From a virus: a stretch of 40,312 nucleotides of DNA. Below the pieces are notes generated by a model. The model did not search any database. It was not told where the DNA came from and was given only the letters and a program-made list of their open reading frames with translations. Shown piece after piece: positions 5,813 through 15,250 of the stretch (positions are counted from its first letter, which is position 1; each line of letters starts with the position of its first letter). The stretch spans positions 1 through 40,312 of IMG/VR virus record IMGVR_UViG_3300028364_000067; one strand, given 5' to 3'. The position numbers and the translations under genes are program-made.

Positions 5813-6187
5813 ATGAAACCAAACATTATAAAACAAATTATCGGCTACACGGTTAGTGGGCCTTTAGACCGCGCAGAAAAGTATTATACGATTATGTCGA
5901 CACTCAATGATTTACACCTAGAGAAACGAGAGGTTCAGCTAATGGCATTTACCGCCGTGAAAGGGAATATTTGGAGTAAAGCTTCTAGGGAAGAGTTTGT
6001 GAAGGAGTACAAAAGTAGTCTGGCTACGGTTGGAAATATAATTACGAAATTGTCTAAAAGACATTTGTTAAAGAAAGAAAGTAAAAAAGTGTTTGTAAAT
6101 AAAGCATTACTTTTAGATTTTAATAATACATTAATTTTAAATATAAATTTAGTTAACGATGATAAAGATAGAGGAGAAGCCAGCTAA
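5813..6187 (+). CDS. Winged-helix-like DNA-binding protein
   Basis: A 124-residue protein opening the late operon; ATG at 5813 (a TTG at 5792 lies in the promoter box and is rejected). Residues about 35-100 read as helix, helix-turn-helix, then wing: LHLEKREVQLMAF, SSLATVGNIITKLSKRHLL, then KKESKKVFVNKAL. This is the pattern of a winged-helix regulator or replication-associated HTH. Its position, upstream of the IHF-like gene, suggests a role in late transcription or packaging-site DNA binding. Its last bases may overlap the next gene. Confidence 0.5.
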   Translation: MKPNIIKQIIGYTVSGPLDRAEKYYTIMSTLNDLHLEKREVQLMAFTAVKGNIWSKASREEFVKEYKSSLATVGNIITKLSKRHLLKKESKKVFVNKALLLDFNNTLILNINLVNDDKDRGEAS

Positions 6188-6518
6188 TATGTCAGTGAGG
6201 GAGTATCTTTCAAAGCTCCTTGGGAAAAGAGAAAATATTTCGGAGCGAGTAATTTCTTCTGTTGTTACACATGAGTATGATAGTGCTAATGCTGCATTAC
6301 AAAATAAAAATAGTATTGAAATATCAGGATTTGGAAAATTTTATTACAATGTTAAAAAAGCCGAAAGAACAATGCAAAAGTGTTTGTCACAGAAGAAAGC
6401 CTATCAAGAAATTCTCGACAAACCCGGAATCTCAGACAAGAAGAGACATGCGAACGAACAAAAAATAATCACTGTTGAAAAAAACATAGCACATTTAATT
6501 AAAAGGAACGGGAAATGA
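6159..6518 (+). CDS. IHF/HU-like DNA-binding protein
   Basis: A 119-residue protein. The core (MSVREYLSKLLGKRENISER, ...HEYDSANAALQNKNSIEISGFGKFYYN) fits the IHF/HU fold: an N-terminal helical pair, then the 'veisGFGkF' strand. This is the IHF-type subunit usually found beside packaging genes in crAss-like phages. The C-terminal 45 residues are a basic helical extension (KKRHANEQKIITVEKNIAHL). The start at 6159 overlaps the upstream gene by 29 bases; an ATG at 6189 just after its stop is also possible. It is expected to bend DNA in replication, packaging or genome compaction. Confidence 0.75.
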   Translation: MIKIEEKPANMSVREYLSKLLGKRENISERVISSVVTHEYDSANAALQNKNSIEISGFGKFYYNVKKAERTMQKCLSQKKAYQEILDKPGISDKKRHANEQKIITVEKNIAHLIKRNGK

Positions 6519-6793
6519 GTAAGATACAAGAAGTTTATGATGGTTGGAAAAACTTAATAAATCCAGATGAAGATTTAAAACCTTTTATTGAGGACGTTTC
6601 TGCGGCGCGTATGAAGATTTGTTTAGGTTGTGAGTTTCATAGTGATAATGTAAAAAATAAAAGTTTATTATCAGAAGTAAGATTTGATAAGCATTGTACA
6701 AAATGTGGGTGTACAATTGCTGCTAAAACTAGAAGTTTACTTAGTGAATGTCCTCTTACACCTCCATTATGGGGAAAGGCTGTTAAAGAATAA
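6515..6793 (+). CDS. Small zinc-ribbon protein
   Basis: A 92-residue protein with CLGCEF (about residues 36-41) and HCTKCGC (about 60-66), followed by AAKTRSLLSECPLTPPLWGK. This is a zinc ribbon of the type 'Cx2C...Cx2CGC...aKTr...CP...W' that recurs in phage genomes. Its start overlaps the IHF-like gene (ATGA), and its stop overlaps the next start (TAATG). Its function is unknown; a small adaptor or nucleic-acid-binding role is likely. Confidence 0.65.
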   Translation: MSKIQEVYDGWKNLINPDEDLKPFIEDVSAARMKICLGCEFHSDNVKNKSLLSEVRFDKHCTKCGCTIAAKTRSLLSECPLTPPLWGKAVKE

Positions 6794-7104
6794 TGATTAT
6801 GAGCGATAAAATTATATTACGTAAAATTCATTTAGGATCATTAATAGATTTGTTAGAATATTTATATGACAGTGGTGCTGTTTTTGTAGATATTGTTGGG
6901 CTTGCTAATGCTCCTACAGAACAGGATGAAATTCTTGTTGCTGTGAACCCTGAATATTTTAAGAACGATGATGATGATGATAATGACGATGATGATGTTG
7001 AACAAATCCCTCCATTAACTCCATTTTCAGGAATGTCTAAAAAAATAAAAGAGGAACAAGAAAAAATTTCTGATATTAATGATGTTATAAATAGATTGTT
7101 ATAA
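6793..7104 (+). CDS. Acidic-run hypothetical protein
   Basis: A 103-residue protein; ATG at 6793 overlaps the preceding stop (a second ATG at 6799 is possible). The N-terminal half is compact (DKIILRKIHLGSLIDLLEYL ...VDIVGLANAPTEQDEILVAV). Residues about 57-69 are an Asp/Asn run encoded by GAT/GAC repeats, and the C-terminus is a short coiled coil. It is probably conserved in the packaging neighbourhood; function unknown. Confidence 0.6.
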   Translation: MIMSDKIILRKIHLGSLIDLLEYLYDSGAVFVDIVGLANAPTEQDEILVAVNPEYFKNDDDDDNDDDDVEQIPPLTPFSGMSKKIKEEQEKISDINDVINRLL

Positions 7105-7406
7105 TGGCAACAAAAAAAAATTATATAAATGCCGAACTTGATTGGGCAGAAATTCAGTTACAAAATTGGAAAGAATACGTTGAAAATAATCCTGTTCAAA
7201 GTCTTAAAGATAGAATTATTTTTAAAGAAATCAAAAGTGGGAGAGTTCCCCAAGTGGTAGCTAGTGTTGAAACACAAGGTAAATTTATTCAGGAAACTAT
7301 GAAAAATTATCTGGCGTTACTTTCGGAAGTTAATAGGTTGCGTGAAGTGGAGGAAGAGAAAAAGAAAGCCAGAGGGAAAGGAAATGTACCACACAGAATG
7401 CGTTAA
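7104..7406 (+). CDS. Possible small terminase subunit
   Basis: A 100-residue, wholly helical, charged protein (ELDWAEIQLQNWKEYVENNP; AALLSEVNR-type coiled coil near residues 72-90; a basic tail KKARGKGNVPHRMR). It overlaps the preceding stop (TAATG) and lies just before the large terminase gene, the usual small-terminase position. Size, helix content and basic tail fit, but no diagnostic HTH is seen. It could instead be another small packaging or head protein. Confidence 0.4.
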   Translation: MATKKNYINAELDWAEIQLQNWKEYVENNPVQSLKDRIIFKEIKSGRVPQVVASVETQGKFIQETMKNYLALLSEVNRLREVEEEKKKARGKGNVPHRMR

Positions 7407-7408
7407 TT

Positions 7409-7549
7409 ATGCTAATAGATTTTAAATATTGCCCTGTTAGAGGCCTCGTTAATTTTACAATTGAGGCTTCTCCTAATTTTTTAGAAAACAGGAATAAAAA
7501 AAGGAAACAGCCCAAAGTGTTTTATGGAAAAAATTGTAACAAAATTTAA
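7409..7549 (+). CDS. 46-residue hypothetical protein overlapping terminase start
   Basis: ATG at 7409 (2 bases after the preceding stop), TAA at 7547-7549, so it overlaps the terminase start by 26 bases in another frame. The product MLIDFKYCPVRGLVNFTIEA ends basic (NKKRKQPKVFYGK). It fills an otherwise 117-base gap in a tightly packed operon, which favours real coding. Its function is unknown. Confidence 0.45.
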   Translation: MLIDFKYCPVRGLVNFTIEASPNFLENRNKKRKQPKVFYGKNCNKI

Positions 7550-9578
7550 AGATTGGTTTATAAACATAAAGCACCTTCCAAAAGAAGGCACTGAAGAATT
7601 TGAAAAACTATCAAGGCGAGAAGAGATTAGGTGCTTGGCTGGAGTATGGGTCGACGGAGTGTATTTTAGCGGTTGGTTATATTGGAACATAAATCATTGG
7701 TGGATTAGAATTGATTTTGAGGATGAATATGGGAATGATGTTAGGATTGAGAAGGTTGCGGAACTTAGGGATAATGAATGGATTCGTGCAAACCATTTAG
7801 AAAATTGTAAAGCAGCCCGGGCAGGTTATATTGAAGTTGGTGGAAGACAAGGTGGAAAGTCTGAAATGGAAGCTTCATATTTTACTTATAATGCTATTTT
7901 ATTTAAAAATACACAGAATGTAATTGTTTGTGGTAATGATTCGGATTTATCTTTATTGAAAGATAAGGTGGATTTTGGAATGAGAAAACTTTGGAAAGGA
8001 TTAGCTATTCCTAGATTAGATAAAACCTGGAAAAGTAATCAAATTCGTTTAGGGTATAAAGATGATAAAGGTGAAGATGAAATTTGGAGTTATATTATTA
8101 TTCGTAATGCTAGAGATGGTGTAAATACAGAAGCAGCAGCAGGTACAACAGCAAAATCATTTGTAATGGATGAAATTGGAAAGTATAGTTTTGCTGCGGC
8201 ATTTCAGGCAGCAGAACCTGCGTTTAAAGGTAAATATGGGTGGAGAGCAGTTCCTATATTAGTGGGAACAGGAGGTTCATTTGAAAATGGTGCTGATGCA
8301 GAAAATATATTTTATAATCCAGAAAGTCATAATTTCTTAGGTATCTTTGACAAGAAAATGAACCAAAAAACTGGATTGTTTCTTAGTGGTATTTACAGAC
8401 AAGAAAATAAGGAATGGACAAGTTTAGGAGATTGGTTAGCCTTAGAGTATGGATTAAACATTTCAAAAAATAGTGATCTACATAATATAAAAATTAATGT
8501 TGCTAATAAAGAAAAAGCAGAAGCATTAATTATGGAAGAGCGGGAAGCAAAGAAAACTAATCCCGATCGTACACTCTATCTTAAACAGATAATGTATTAC
8601 CCACTCACAGTTGATGAGTGTTTCCTTTCCTCACAAGAAAATATGTTTGACATTGAAGGAGCCAAACGACAAAAACAAAAACTAATTTTACAAGAAAGAA
8701 CCGGAATACCAGTTAGACTTAGGTTTAATGAAGATGGAAAAATTACGCATGATTTAGTAGATGAATTACCTATCAGTAATTTTCCGTTGAAACCAAGTGA
8801 TAACAAAGATGCTCCTATAATAATTTATGAGTTTCCAATAGAGTCTCCTCCTTACGGATTGTATGTTGCCGGAGTTGACCCATATAGACAAGGGAAAGCG
8901 GCTTATTCTGCTTCATTAGGGAGCGTGTATATTTATAAACGTATGCATTCATTAACAGGAGAAAAATATCAAGATATGTTTGTAGCTAGTTATACAGCGC
9001 GTCCTGATAGAAAAGAAGTTTGGGAAGATCAAGCAAGATTGCTTATAAAAATGTATAATGCAAGAGCTTTGGTTGAAAACGATGAATATAGCTTTATAGA
9101 TTATATGATTAGTAAAGGTGACAGTCATTATTTGGAAAAGCAACCTTTGTGGTTACGAGAGATTGTTCCTAATACAACAGTGAACAGAGATTTTGGAATA
9201 CATAGAAGTGCACTTAAAATTATTAGTTTTATGCACGGGCAAATGAAAAAGTATTTGGAAGAGCAATTAGTTTTAGAAAAAGATGATAATGGTGTAATAA
9301 TTAGAGAAGTGTTAGGAGTAAATCGTATTTTAGATCCTGTATTACTAGAAGAAATTATACAGTTTCACGATGACTTAAACACGGATAGACTTGTAGCTGC
9401 TGAGTTAGCTATTGCACTTGCAAATAAACTTGACCCTATATTAGGTGCAATTGGCGGATCAGGAGATCCTAGAATTGTATCTTTACATAAAAACAAAACA
9501 AAAAAACGTAGCACATTTTCAAATAATTCGCGTTCTACTTTTAATAGAAAAAGTCTTAAATTATTTAACAACAAATAA
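7524..9578 (+). CDS. terL: Terminase large subunit (packaging ATPase-nuclease)
   Basis: A 684-residue packaging motor that docks at the portal, drives DNA into the head with ATP and cuts the concatemer. Walker A is GGRQGGKS (about residues 106-113) and Walker B is FVMDE (about 213-217). The C-terminal RNase H-like nuclease starts with GVDPYRQGK (Asp at about 452), followed by ALVENDEYSF and the late acidic site in DDLNTDRLVAAEL (about 614-626). The length fits crAss-like TerL. The very C-terminus is basic (KNKTKKRSTF...NRKSLKLF). The portal gene follows after 10 bases. Confidence 0.93.
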   Translation: MEKIVTKFKDWFINIKHLPKEGTEEFEKLSRREEIRCLAGVWVDGVYFSGWLYWNINHWWIRIDFEDEYGNDVRIEKVAELRDNEWIRANHLENCKAARAGYIEVGGRQGGKSEMEASYFTYNAILFKNTQNVIVCGNDSDLSLLKDKVDFGMRKLWKGLAIPRLDKTWKSNQIRLGYKDDKGEDEIWSYIIIRNARDGVNTEAAAGTTAKSFVMDEIGKYSFAAAFQAAEPAFKGKYGWRAVPILVGTGGSFENGADAENIFYNPESHNFLGIFDKKMNQKTGLFLSGIYRQENKEWTSLGDWLALEYGLNISKNSDLHNIKINVANKEKAEALIMEEREAKKTNPDRTLYLKQIMYYPLTVDECFLSSQENMFDIEGAKRQKQKLILQERTGIPVRLRFNEDGKITHDLVDELPISNFPLKPSDNKDAPIIIYEFPIESPPYGLYVAGVDPYRQGKAAYSASLGSVYIYKRMHSLTGEKYQDMFVASYTARPDRKEVWEDQARLLIKMYNARALVENDEYSFIDYMISKGDSHYLEKQPLWLREIVPNTTVNRDFGIHRSALKIISFMHGQMKKYLEEQLVLEKDDNGVIIREVLGVNRILDPVLLEEIIQFHDDLNTDRLVAAELAIALANKLDPILGAIGGSGDPRIVSLHKNKTKKRSTFSNNSRSTFNRKSLKLFNNK

Positions 9579-9588
9579 CACACAAGTT

Positions 9589-12165
9589 ATGGCAATTATA
9601 ACGCACAACAAAGAGGATAATGTTAATTATGCTTATTTAAACATTTTTCCTGACCAGTTTAAGACTGAAAAGTATAAACAAAAAGATACTTACGTTAAGC
9701 AGACGATGGATTATTTTGCCAATCGTGCTTATGCTGAGTATGTAAGAAATAAAAACACTTTTGTAAAAAACTATGATTTAGTAAAAGGAATTTTACGTCC
9801 AGAAGATTTTTACGAAGACCAAGACGTAAAAAGTTTTGCTGACATTTTACAAGGAGATTTAGACTTACCTTCTTACGTACAACATTATTCTATATTAACA
9901 ACACCTATTAATGAGCTTTGTGGAGAAGTGTCTAAAAGGCCTGATACTTACAGATCAAAAGCTTTTGATGACGACAGTAAAGCTGAAGAGTTAAAATTTA
10001 AAACTGAAGTGCTTAAAGAATATGTTATAAGTAAAGCTAAACAGCAGCTTATAGCTGAAGGAGCGTTAGAAGGAGAAGAAATTCCACCAGAAGAACTTGA
10101 ACGCATGACTCTTGAACGTGTGCAAGATGAAATAGATAATTACACCTCTGTTGCTGAAAAATGGAGTAACCATGTTTTAACTTCACACAAAGCTGAGTTT
10201 AATCTTAAAGAACTAGGTGAAGACGCTTTCCGAGATTTAATGATTACTGGTAGAGAATTTTACCATATATATGAAGATAATTCTAAAACTGGTTTTAATG
10301 TTGAAGTGGTAAATCCTAAAAATCAATGGCATCTTTCAGCACCCGACAGAAAATATATTTCTGATGTTTCAGGAAGACATAGAGGAGCCTATGCTGCCGG
10401 AAAAATAGAAGTAATGGAGATTTCAGAAATAATTGAAAGTTGCCCAGAATTAAATAAAAAAGAAATTGACCATTTACGAGAAGGCCTAGAAGATTATGGT
10501 ATTATGGGAGCTAGAGAATCTAACTTAGGAAAATCAAGAACTATAGGTGGCCAAGACACAATTACCTATGACACTTACGATCCTCTAGTTTTACAAAGTA
10601 GAATGATGATTGATTCAGATTTAAAAGGAGGTGAGGATTCTCTTAATGATTTTTTAGGGTTAACAGACAATAGAAGTAGCTTTGGATACAAATATGTTGT
10701 TGTTACAAGTTATCATATAAGTAAAAAACAAGTTGGAAAAGTAATTTACTTGGATGAGCTAGAAATGGAGCAAACAACATTAGTTGATGAGAATTATAAA
10801 AGTGGTGATATTCCTACACAAATTAGTTTAGAGTGGGGTTGGATTAATCAAATTTATAAAGGAAGAAAAATTGGACCACATATTTATCACATGAGTCCTT
10901 TTAAACTTCTTCCATATTTACCTATTATAGGAACTATTTATGAGTTAAAAAATACAGAGGCTAGAAGTCTTGTAGATTTGATGAAACCATTTCAAACTAT
11001 TTATAATGTAGCTTTGAATCAACTGTGGGAGCTTTTAAAAAAAGAAATTGGTAACGTTGCCAGTGTAAATATTAGACGTATTCCTAGAGTTAAAGATGGA
11101 GATGGTCAAGATGATATTGATATTTGGGAAATGGAGGCAAGAGAACGCGGAATTATATTTGATGATGATTCTCCAGAAAATACAAAAAGTCCTGTAAGTA
11201 ATACATCTGTTGCAAGAAATGTAGATTTGACAAGAACAAATGAAATTCAGTCTAGGTATAACTTAGCTGTACAAATAAAAAATGAGTGTTGGGAACTCAT
11301 TGGAATGTCAAAAGCAAGAATGGGAAGCGTAGCAGCAAGCGCAACCGCTACAGGAACAAATACAGAAATGCAACAGTCTTACACTCAAACAGAACCTTTG
11401 TTTGTTGCACATGAATATGTTTTTGGACAATTAAATCAAGCTCTTATTGATGCATCACAATACATAGAAAGCAGTAAAGAAGAAAGCACAATTAGTTACA
11501 TAACCAACCAAGGAGAATCAGCTTTTATAAGTGTACAAGGGAGCGAAATTTCTCTTAGGGATATAAAAGTGTTTATGACTAATAGACCTGAAGATACTAA
11601 GTTGTTTGGAGAAATACGAGCATTGTCTCAAGCAGTGTTACAAAACGGGGGATCTATTTACGATGTTTCAGAAATGTATAGTGACCAATCTATTCGTGAA
11701 CTTAAACGTAAGTTTAAAAAGATTCGTGACGAGCAAACTGCTATGCAACAAAGACAACAAAAAATCGAAGAAGATCAAATACAACAACAACGTGAAGCTG
11801 TTCAAGCAGAAATTGCTGAGAAACAAAGACAACATTCTGAAGACATGCAAAATAAAAATTATCAGAATCAATTGGATAGAATAAATGCAAAAGAACTTGC
11901 AATTATTAGAGCTACAGGATTTGGACAAGTTCAAACACCAGATGCTAATAATAACGGATTCCAAGACATTTTAGAGTCAAGCAAATTTAATGCGGAAAGA
12001 CAACAAGCTTCCCAAGAACATGCTATAAAATTAAAAGAAATTAATTCTAAATCACAACTAGAAAATAGAAAACTAGATGTTGCTCTAAAGAACCAAGACA
12101 ATGATTTAGCTATAGCAAAAGAAAATGCTAAAGGAAGAAATAAACCTACTTCTGCAAAAAAATAA
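9589..12165 (+). CDS. Portal protein
   Basis: The ATG at 9589 (MAIITHNKEDNVNYAYLNIF) gives 858 residues; longer frames run back into the terminase gene and are rejected. The position directly after TerL, the size, and the layout are those of the large crAss-like portal that forms the 12-mer vertex. The layout has a wing/stem body with SLEWGWINQIYKGRKIGPHI, a crown region with NELWELLKKEIGNVASVNIR-type helices, and AYERSAASATATGTNTEMQQ-like Ala/Thr segments. About residues 700-858 are a long Gln-rich coiled coil (EQTAMQQRQQKIEEDQIQQQ) and basic tail, the barrel or C-terminal domain. Confidence 0.85.
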   Translation: MAIITHNKEDNVNYAYLNIFPDQFKTEKYKQKDTYVKQTMDYFANRAYAEYVRNKNTFVKNYDLVKGILRPEDFYEDQDVKSFADILQGDLDLPSYVQHYSILTTPINELCGEVSKRPDTYRSKAFDDDSKAEELKFKTEVLKEYVISKAKQQLIAEGALEGEEIPPEELERMTLERVQDEIDNYTSVAEKWSNHVLTSHKAEFNLKELGEDAFRDLMITGREFYHIYEDNSKTGFNVEVVNPKNQWHLSAPDRKYISDVSGRHRGAYAAGKIEVMEISEIIESCPELNKKEIDHLREGLEDYGIMGARESNLGKSRTIGGQDTITYDTYDPLVLQSRMMIDSDLKGGEDSLNDFLGLTDNRSSFGYKYVVVTSYHISKKQVGKVIYLDELEMEQTTLVDENYKSGDIPTQISLEWGWINQIYKGRKIGPHIYHMSPFKLLPYLPIIGTIYELKNTEARSLVDLMKPFQTIYNVALNQLWELLKKEIGNVASVNIRRIPRVKDGDGQDDIDIWEMEARERGIIFDDDSPENTKSPVSNTSVARNVDLTRTNEIQSRYNLAVQIKNECWELIGMSKARMGSVAASATATGTNTEMQQSYTQTEPLFVAHEYVFGQLNQALIDASQYIESSKEESTISYITNQGESAFISVQGSEISLRDIKVFMTNRPEDTKLFGEIRALSQAVLQNGGSIYDVSEMYSDQSIRELKRKFKKIRDEQTAMQQRQQKIEEDQIQQQREAVQAEIAEKQRQHSEDMQNKNYQNQLDRINAKELAIIRATGFGQVQTPDANNNGFQDILESSKFNAERQQASQEHAIKLKEINSKSQLENRKLDVALKNQDNDLAIAKENAKGRNKPTSAKK

Positions 12166-12210
12166 TAAAAAAAATGATAATCAAGTGTAGTGAGAATTAG
12201 TTAATGCTAT

Positions 12211-12256
12211 ATTACCAAGAATAATTATCTGTATGTGATAGTTTTATTTTGGTAAT
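12211..12256 (+). promoter_or_regulatory. Extended hairpin between portal and scaffold genes
   Basis: ATTACCAA (12211-12218) pairs with TTGGTAAT (12249-12256). Inside, AATAA pairs with TTATT and TATC with GATA, giving 17 bp in three blocks with small bulges. There is no U-tract, so it is more likely an RNA-processing or stability element, or an operator, than a terminator. The 152-base gap here is large for this operon. Confidence 0.45.
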
Positions 12257-12317
12257 TGCTAGTGTTCCTATTAATTTTACTACTAATACAAACCAATATT
12301 TTTTAAACAACTACATT

Positions 12318-13574
12318 ATGGCAAATGAGATAGAACAAGACAATTTCAGTTTTGGCATCCAAGATACTGTTCAAATAGGAGCAGGAAATTCAAATTTATT
12401 AAACGACTTACTTGGAGGAGACGGTGGTGAAGATGTTACCACAGACCCTGATAAAATCCAGGATATAAACACTCCTGATGGTAAACCTAAGCCTAGTGAT
12501 AAGCCTGCTGCAAAAAAAGAAGAGGAAGAGGAAGCAGATGATTCACTTGATAGTTTTTTATCCAATAATGATGATGAGGATGATGATGACGATGATGTTA
12601 TAGAAGGTGTTAAACAAAACGCTGGTAAACCTAAAAAAGCAGGTGTAGAAAAACAAAAGAAAAAAGAAGACGATGATGATGATAATGATGACGATAAAGT
12701 ACCTGGGACACAATTTGGAGCATTAGCAAATGATTTAATTGAGCTAGGAGTATTTAGCCCTTCTGCTGAAGGTGACGAACCTATTACAACTCCTGAAGCT
12801 TTTTTAGCTAAATTTAATACAGAAAAAGAAGAAGGAGCAAGAGCAATGGTTGATAATTTTCTAGGACAATTTGGAGATGACTATAAAAATGCATTTGATG
12901 CAATTTTTGTTAACGGAGCAGACCCTAAACAATATTTTCAGTCTAGTGTTAAGTTAAGAGATTTTTCAAACATGGATTTAACTAACGAAGCTAATCAAGA
13001 AAAAGTTGTAAGGCGCGCACTAGCAGATCAAGGTTTTGAAGAAGAAGACATTGAAGATGAAGTTGAAAGACTTAAAAACTATGGTGATTTAGACACCGTA
13101 TCTCAGAGACACCATAAAGTACTAATTAAAAAACAAGCCGCGGCATTAGAAGAAGAAACTAAAGCTACACAATCAAAACAAGCACAAAAATTACAATTAA
13201 AGCAAACTTATTATACTAACGTTAATAAATTGCTTCAAGATAAAGTAAAAGAAAAAGAATTTGATGGTTTACCATTGAATCCTAAAATTGCAACAGAACT
13301 ACAAGATTTCCTATTAGTAGATAAATGGAAAACCGATTCAGGGGACACACTGACAGACTTTGATAAATATATCTTAGACTTAAAGCGTCCAGAGAATCAC
13401 GCAACAAAAGTTAAAGTAGGATTACTGCTTAAACTCTTAGAAAAAGACCCAACCTTATCCACTATACAAAAAAGTGGCGCATCTAAAAAATCTAATGAGC
13501 TGTTTAAGGAAGTCTCTAGGCAAGTAGCAAATACCCCTAAAAAAACCACAGGTAAAAGCTGGTTTCAAAATTAA
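12318..13574 (+). CDS. Probable capsid scaffolding/assembly protein
   Basis: ATG at 12318 (MANEIEQDNFSFGIQDTVQI) is preferred; 418 residues. The N-terminal third is disordered and very acidic (three Asp-rich runs around residues 80-125 mixed with Lys stretches). The rest is helical, with coiled coils (AAALEEETKATQSKQAQKLQ) and a basic C-terminus (QVANTPKKTTGKSWFQN). Its place between portal and major capsid gene, high charge and helix content are those of a scaffold; a C-terminal basic hook would bind the capsid protein. The family is not certain, and a minor head protein is the alternative. Confidence 0.55.
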   Translation: MANEIEQDNFSFGIQDTVQIGAGNSNLLNDLLGGDGGEDVTTDPDKIQDINTPDGKPKPSDKPAAKKEEEEEADDSLDSFLSNNDDEDDDDDDVIEGVKQNAGKPKKAGVEKQKKKEDDDDDNDDDKVPGTQFGALANDLIELGVFSPSAEGDEPITTPEAFLAKFNTEKEEGARAMVDNFLGQFGDDYKNAFDAIFVNGADPKQYFQSSVKLRDFSNMDLTNEANQEKVVRRALADQGFEEEDIEDEVERLKNYGDLDTVSQRHHKVLIKKQAAALEEETKATQSKQAQKLQLKQTYYTNVNKLLQDKVKEKEFDGLPLNPKIATELQDFLLVDKWKTDSGDTLTDFDKYILDLKRPENHATKVKVGLLLKLLEKDPTLSTIQKSGASKKSNELFKEVSRQVANTPKKTTGKSWFQN

Positions 13575-13596
13575 CTTTAACAAAAATTAATTAACA

Positions 13597-15150
13597 ATGG
13601 CATTACAAACAATCCCTGGATTAACCGGTTTTAACTATGCTCGAGTATCTTCAATGGATAGACGTGCTACGGCAAAACTAACAGATTCTAATCACTTAGA
13701 GTCTTTCCACACCACTGAGCCTGCTGATTACGATAAAAAGATTATCAGCATCTATACACAAAGTTCTTTGTATAGTAATGATTTCTTAGACATGATTAAC
13801 AAGAGCACACCGTTTTATATCGATAACAACAGTGATGCTTGGAAATGGAAAATTGAAGTTCCCTACCAATTCCCAAAAATTATAGATGTCCCGACATCTA
13901 CCTTAAACTTAGCTAAACCAGGTATTGATGGTCAAGAATTTCAATTTGTAACAGATACAAATGAATTTTCTAAAAACGCCATCTTATCTATTGGTACACG
14001 CAAATACGGCCCTAGAGTTTATGTAATTAAAGATCCTGTGCCTTGGAACAACGGTTTCTTGAACACAGTGACACTTGTTTCTGACAACCCAACAGTAGAC
14101 TTTATTCAATCTCGTTTCTTATCAATTGGTACTGAACTAGAATTAGTAGATGCTGCAATTGGTGAATTTGACCAAGATTTACTTGGATTGCCAAGATTAG
14201 GTGATCATATTAGTATGTTTGAATCATTAGGTTCAGGGTACGGATTTGAACACAAAATTACTGAATGGGCAGATGCTCGTACATTGAAAGATTCTAAGGG
14301 TCAAGCTTTAGACCTTTTAGTTTACGCTCCTCAAAGACGTAATCAAACTCCAATTACTAGGAATGATGTTCGTTGGGAGCCATTCGTAGAATATTGGATG
14401 AGAAAATCGATGATTGAATTAAAGGTTAAACGTATGATTTGGGCTCGCCCAGGTACAGTTAAATCTGGTGGTTCTCGTCAAGAAGTTAAGCGTACATCTG
14501 CAGGTGTTTATCACAGAATGCGTACCAATGGTAACCATGTTCCTTACAACCGTGGAGAATTTTCTGCTAACCTTATACGTACAGTGTTTGGAGATTTATT
14601 CTACAGACGCGTTGACGCTAAGAACAGAAGTGTGAAAATGTACACCAATGAAGCTGGTATGGATGTGTTCCAACAAGCTATTAAAGAAGATGCATTAAAC
14701 TCAGGGTTAACCTTTGTTGCAGATTCTGGTGATAGATACATGCAAGGTAGTGGTCAAAACATCACTTACAACTTTGCTTTTGATGCAATGGTTACTCGTG
14801 AAACAGGTAGAGTTGAATTAATTCACTTAAAAGAACTTGATTTACCTCAAACAAACCTTGAGTTTGGTCAAAACAAAAAATCAACACCAGTATTTATGGT
14901 ATTTGATGTGTCTCCATCTTCTGACGGAAGTATGCTTAACAACATGCGTGAAGTAAGAATAAAAGGTGAAACATCAATGACTTGGGGTTATATTGACGGT
15001 ACTCGTCATCACTTAGGCTTTGCGAAGTCACAAGGTATGAGTTCTGCAAATAAATTCCCAGGGTATGAAATCTGGATGAAAGATAGATGTGATATTTTTA
15101 TTGAAGACCTGTCTCGTACAGTGTTGATTGAAGAAATTCCACAATTCTAA
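13597..15150 (+). CDS. Major capsid protein (crAss-like HK97 fold)
   Basis: A 517-residue protein starting MALQTIPGLTGFNYARVSSM. The segments SIYTQSSLYSNDFLDMINKS, LGSGYGFEHKITEWADARTL and YAPQRRNQTPITRNDVRWEP, and the end DRCDIFIEDLSRTVLIEEIP, are those I associate with crAss-like major capsid proteins, which build the T=9-type head shell. Its position after the scaffold and before the connector genes agrees. There is no N-terminal prohead delta domain; the separate scaffold gene probably replaces it. Codon use is slightly richer in C-ending codons, as expected for the most abundant protein. Large hairpins follow the gene. Confidence 0.9.
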   Translation: MALQTIPGLTGFNYARVSSMDRRATAKLTDSNHLESFHTTEPADYDKKIISIYTQSSLYSNDFLDMINKSTPFYIDNNSDAWKWKIEVPYQFPKIIDVPTSTLNLAKPGIDGQEFQFVTDTNEFSKNAILSIGTRKYGPRVYVIKDPVPWNNGFLNTVTLVSDNPTVDFIQSRFLSIGTELELVDAAIGEFDQDLLGLPRLGDHISMFESLGSGYGFEHKITEWADARTLKDSKGQALDLLVYAPQRRNQTPITRNDVRWEPFVEYWMRKSMIELKVKRMIWARPGTVKSGGSRQEVKRTSAGVYHRMRTNGNHVPYNRGEFSANLIRTVFGDLFYRRVDAKNRSVKMYTNEAGMDVFQQAIKEDALNSGLTFVADSGDRYMQGSGQNITYNFAFDAMVTRETGRVELIHLKELDLPQTNLEFGQNKKSTPVFMVFDVSPSSDGSMLNNMREVRIKGETSMTWGYIDGTRHHLGFAKSQGMSSANKFPGYEIWMKDRCDIFIEDLSRTVLIEEIPQF

Positions 15151-15164
15151 TAACTGATTAAATT

Positions 15165-15250
15165 CCTCAGTGTGTAGTTTCTTTAAACAACACATTGAGG
15201 TTTACTAAATAGGTGCTGCCTTTGAGCTATGTTTTTGATGCAAAGCACCT
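15165..15250 (+). promoter_or_regulatory. Double hairpin after the major capsid gene
   Basis: First hairpin: CCTCAGTGTGT (15165-15175) with ACACATTGAGG (15190-15200), 11 bp including one wobble. Second: AGGTG...CTTTG (15211-15224) with CAAAG-CACCT (15241-15250), 10 bp with a 4-base bulge. Neither has a U-tract of six. They probably protect or partly terminate the capsid mRNA, lowering expression of the next gene. Confidence 0.5.

Noticed and set aside
9445-9588. Upstream start for the portal protein
   Set aside because: The extra 48 residues would overlap the conserved terminase C-terminus in another frame; the ATG at 9589 lies just after the terminase stop.
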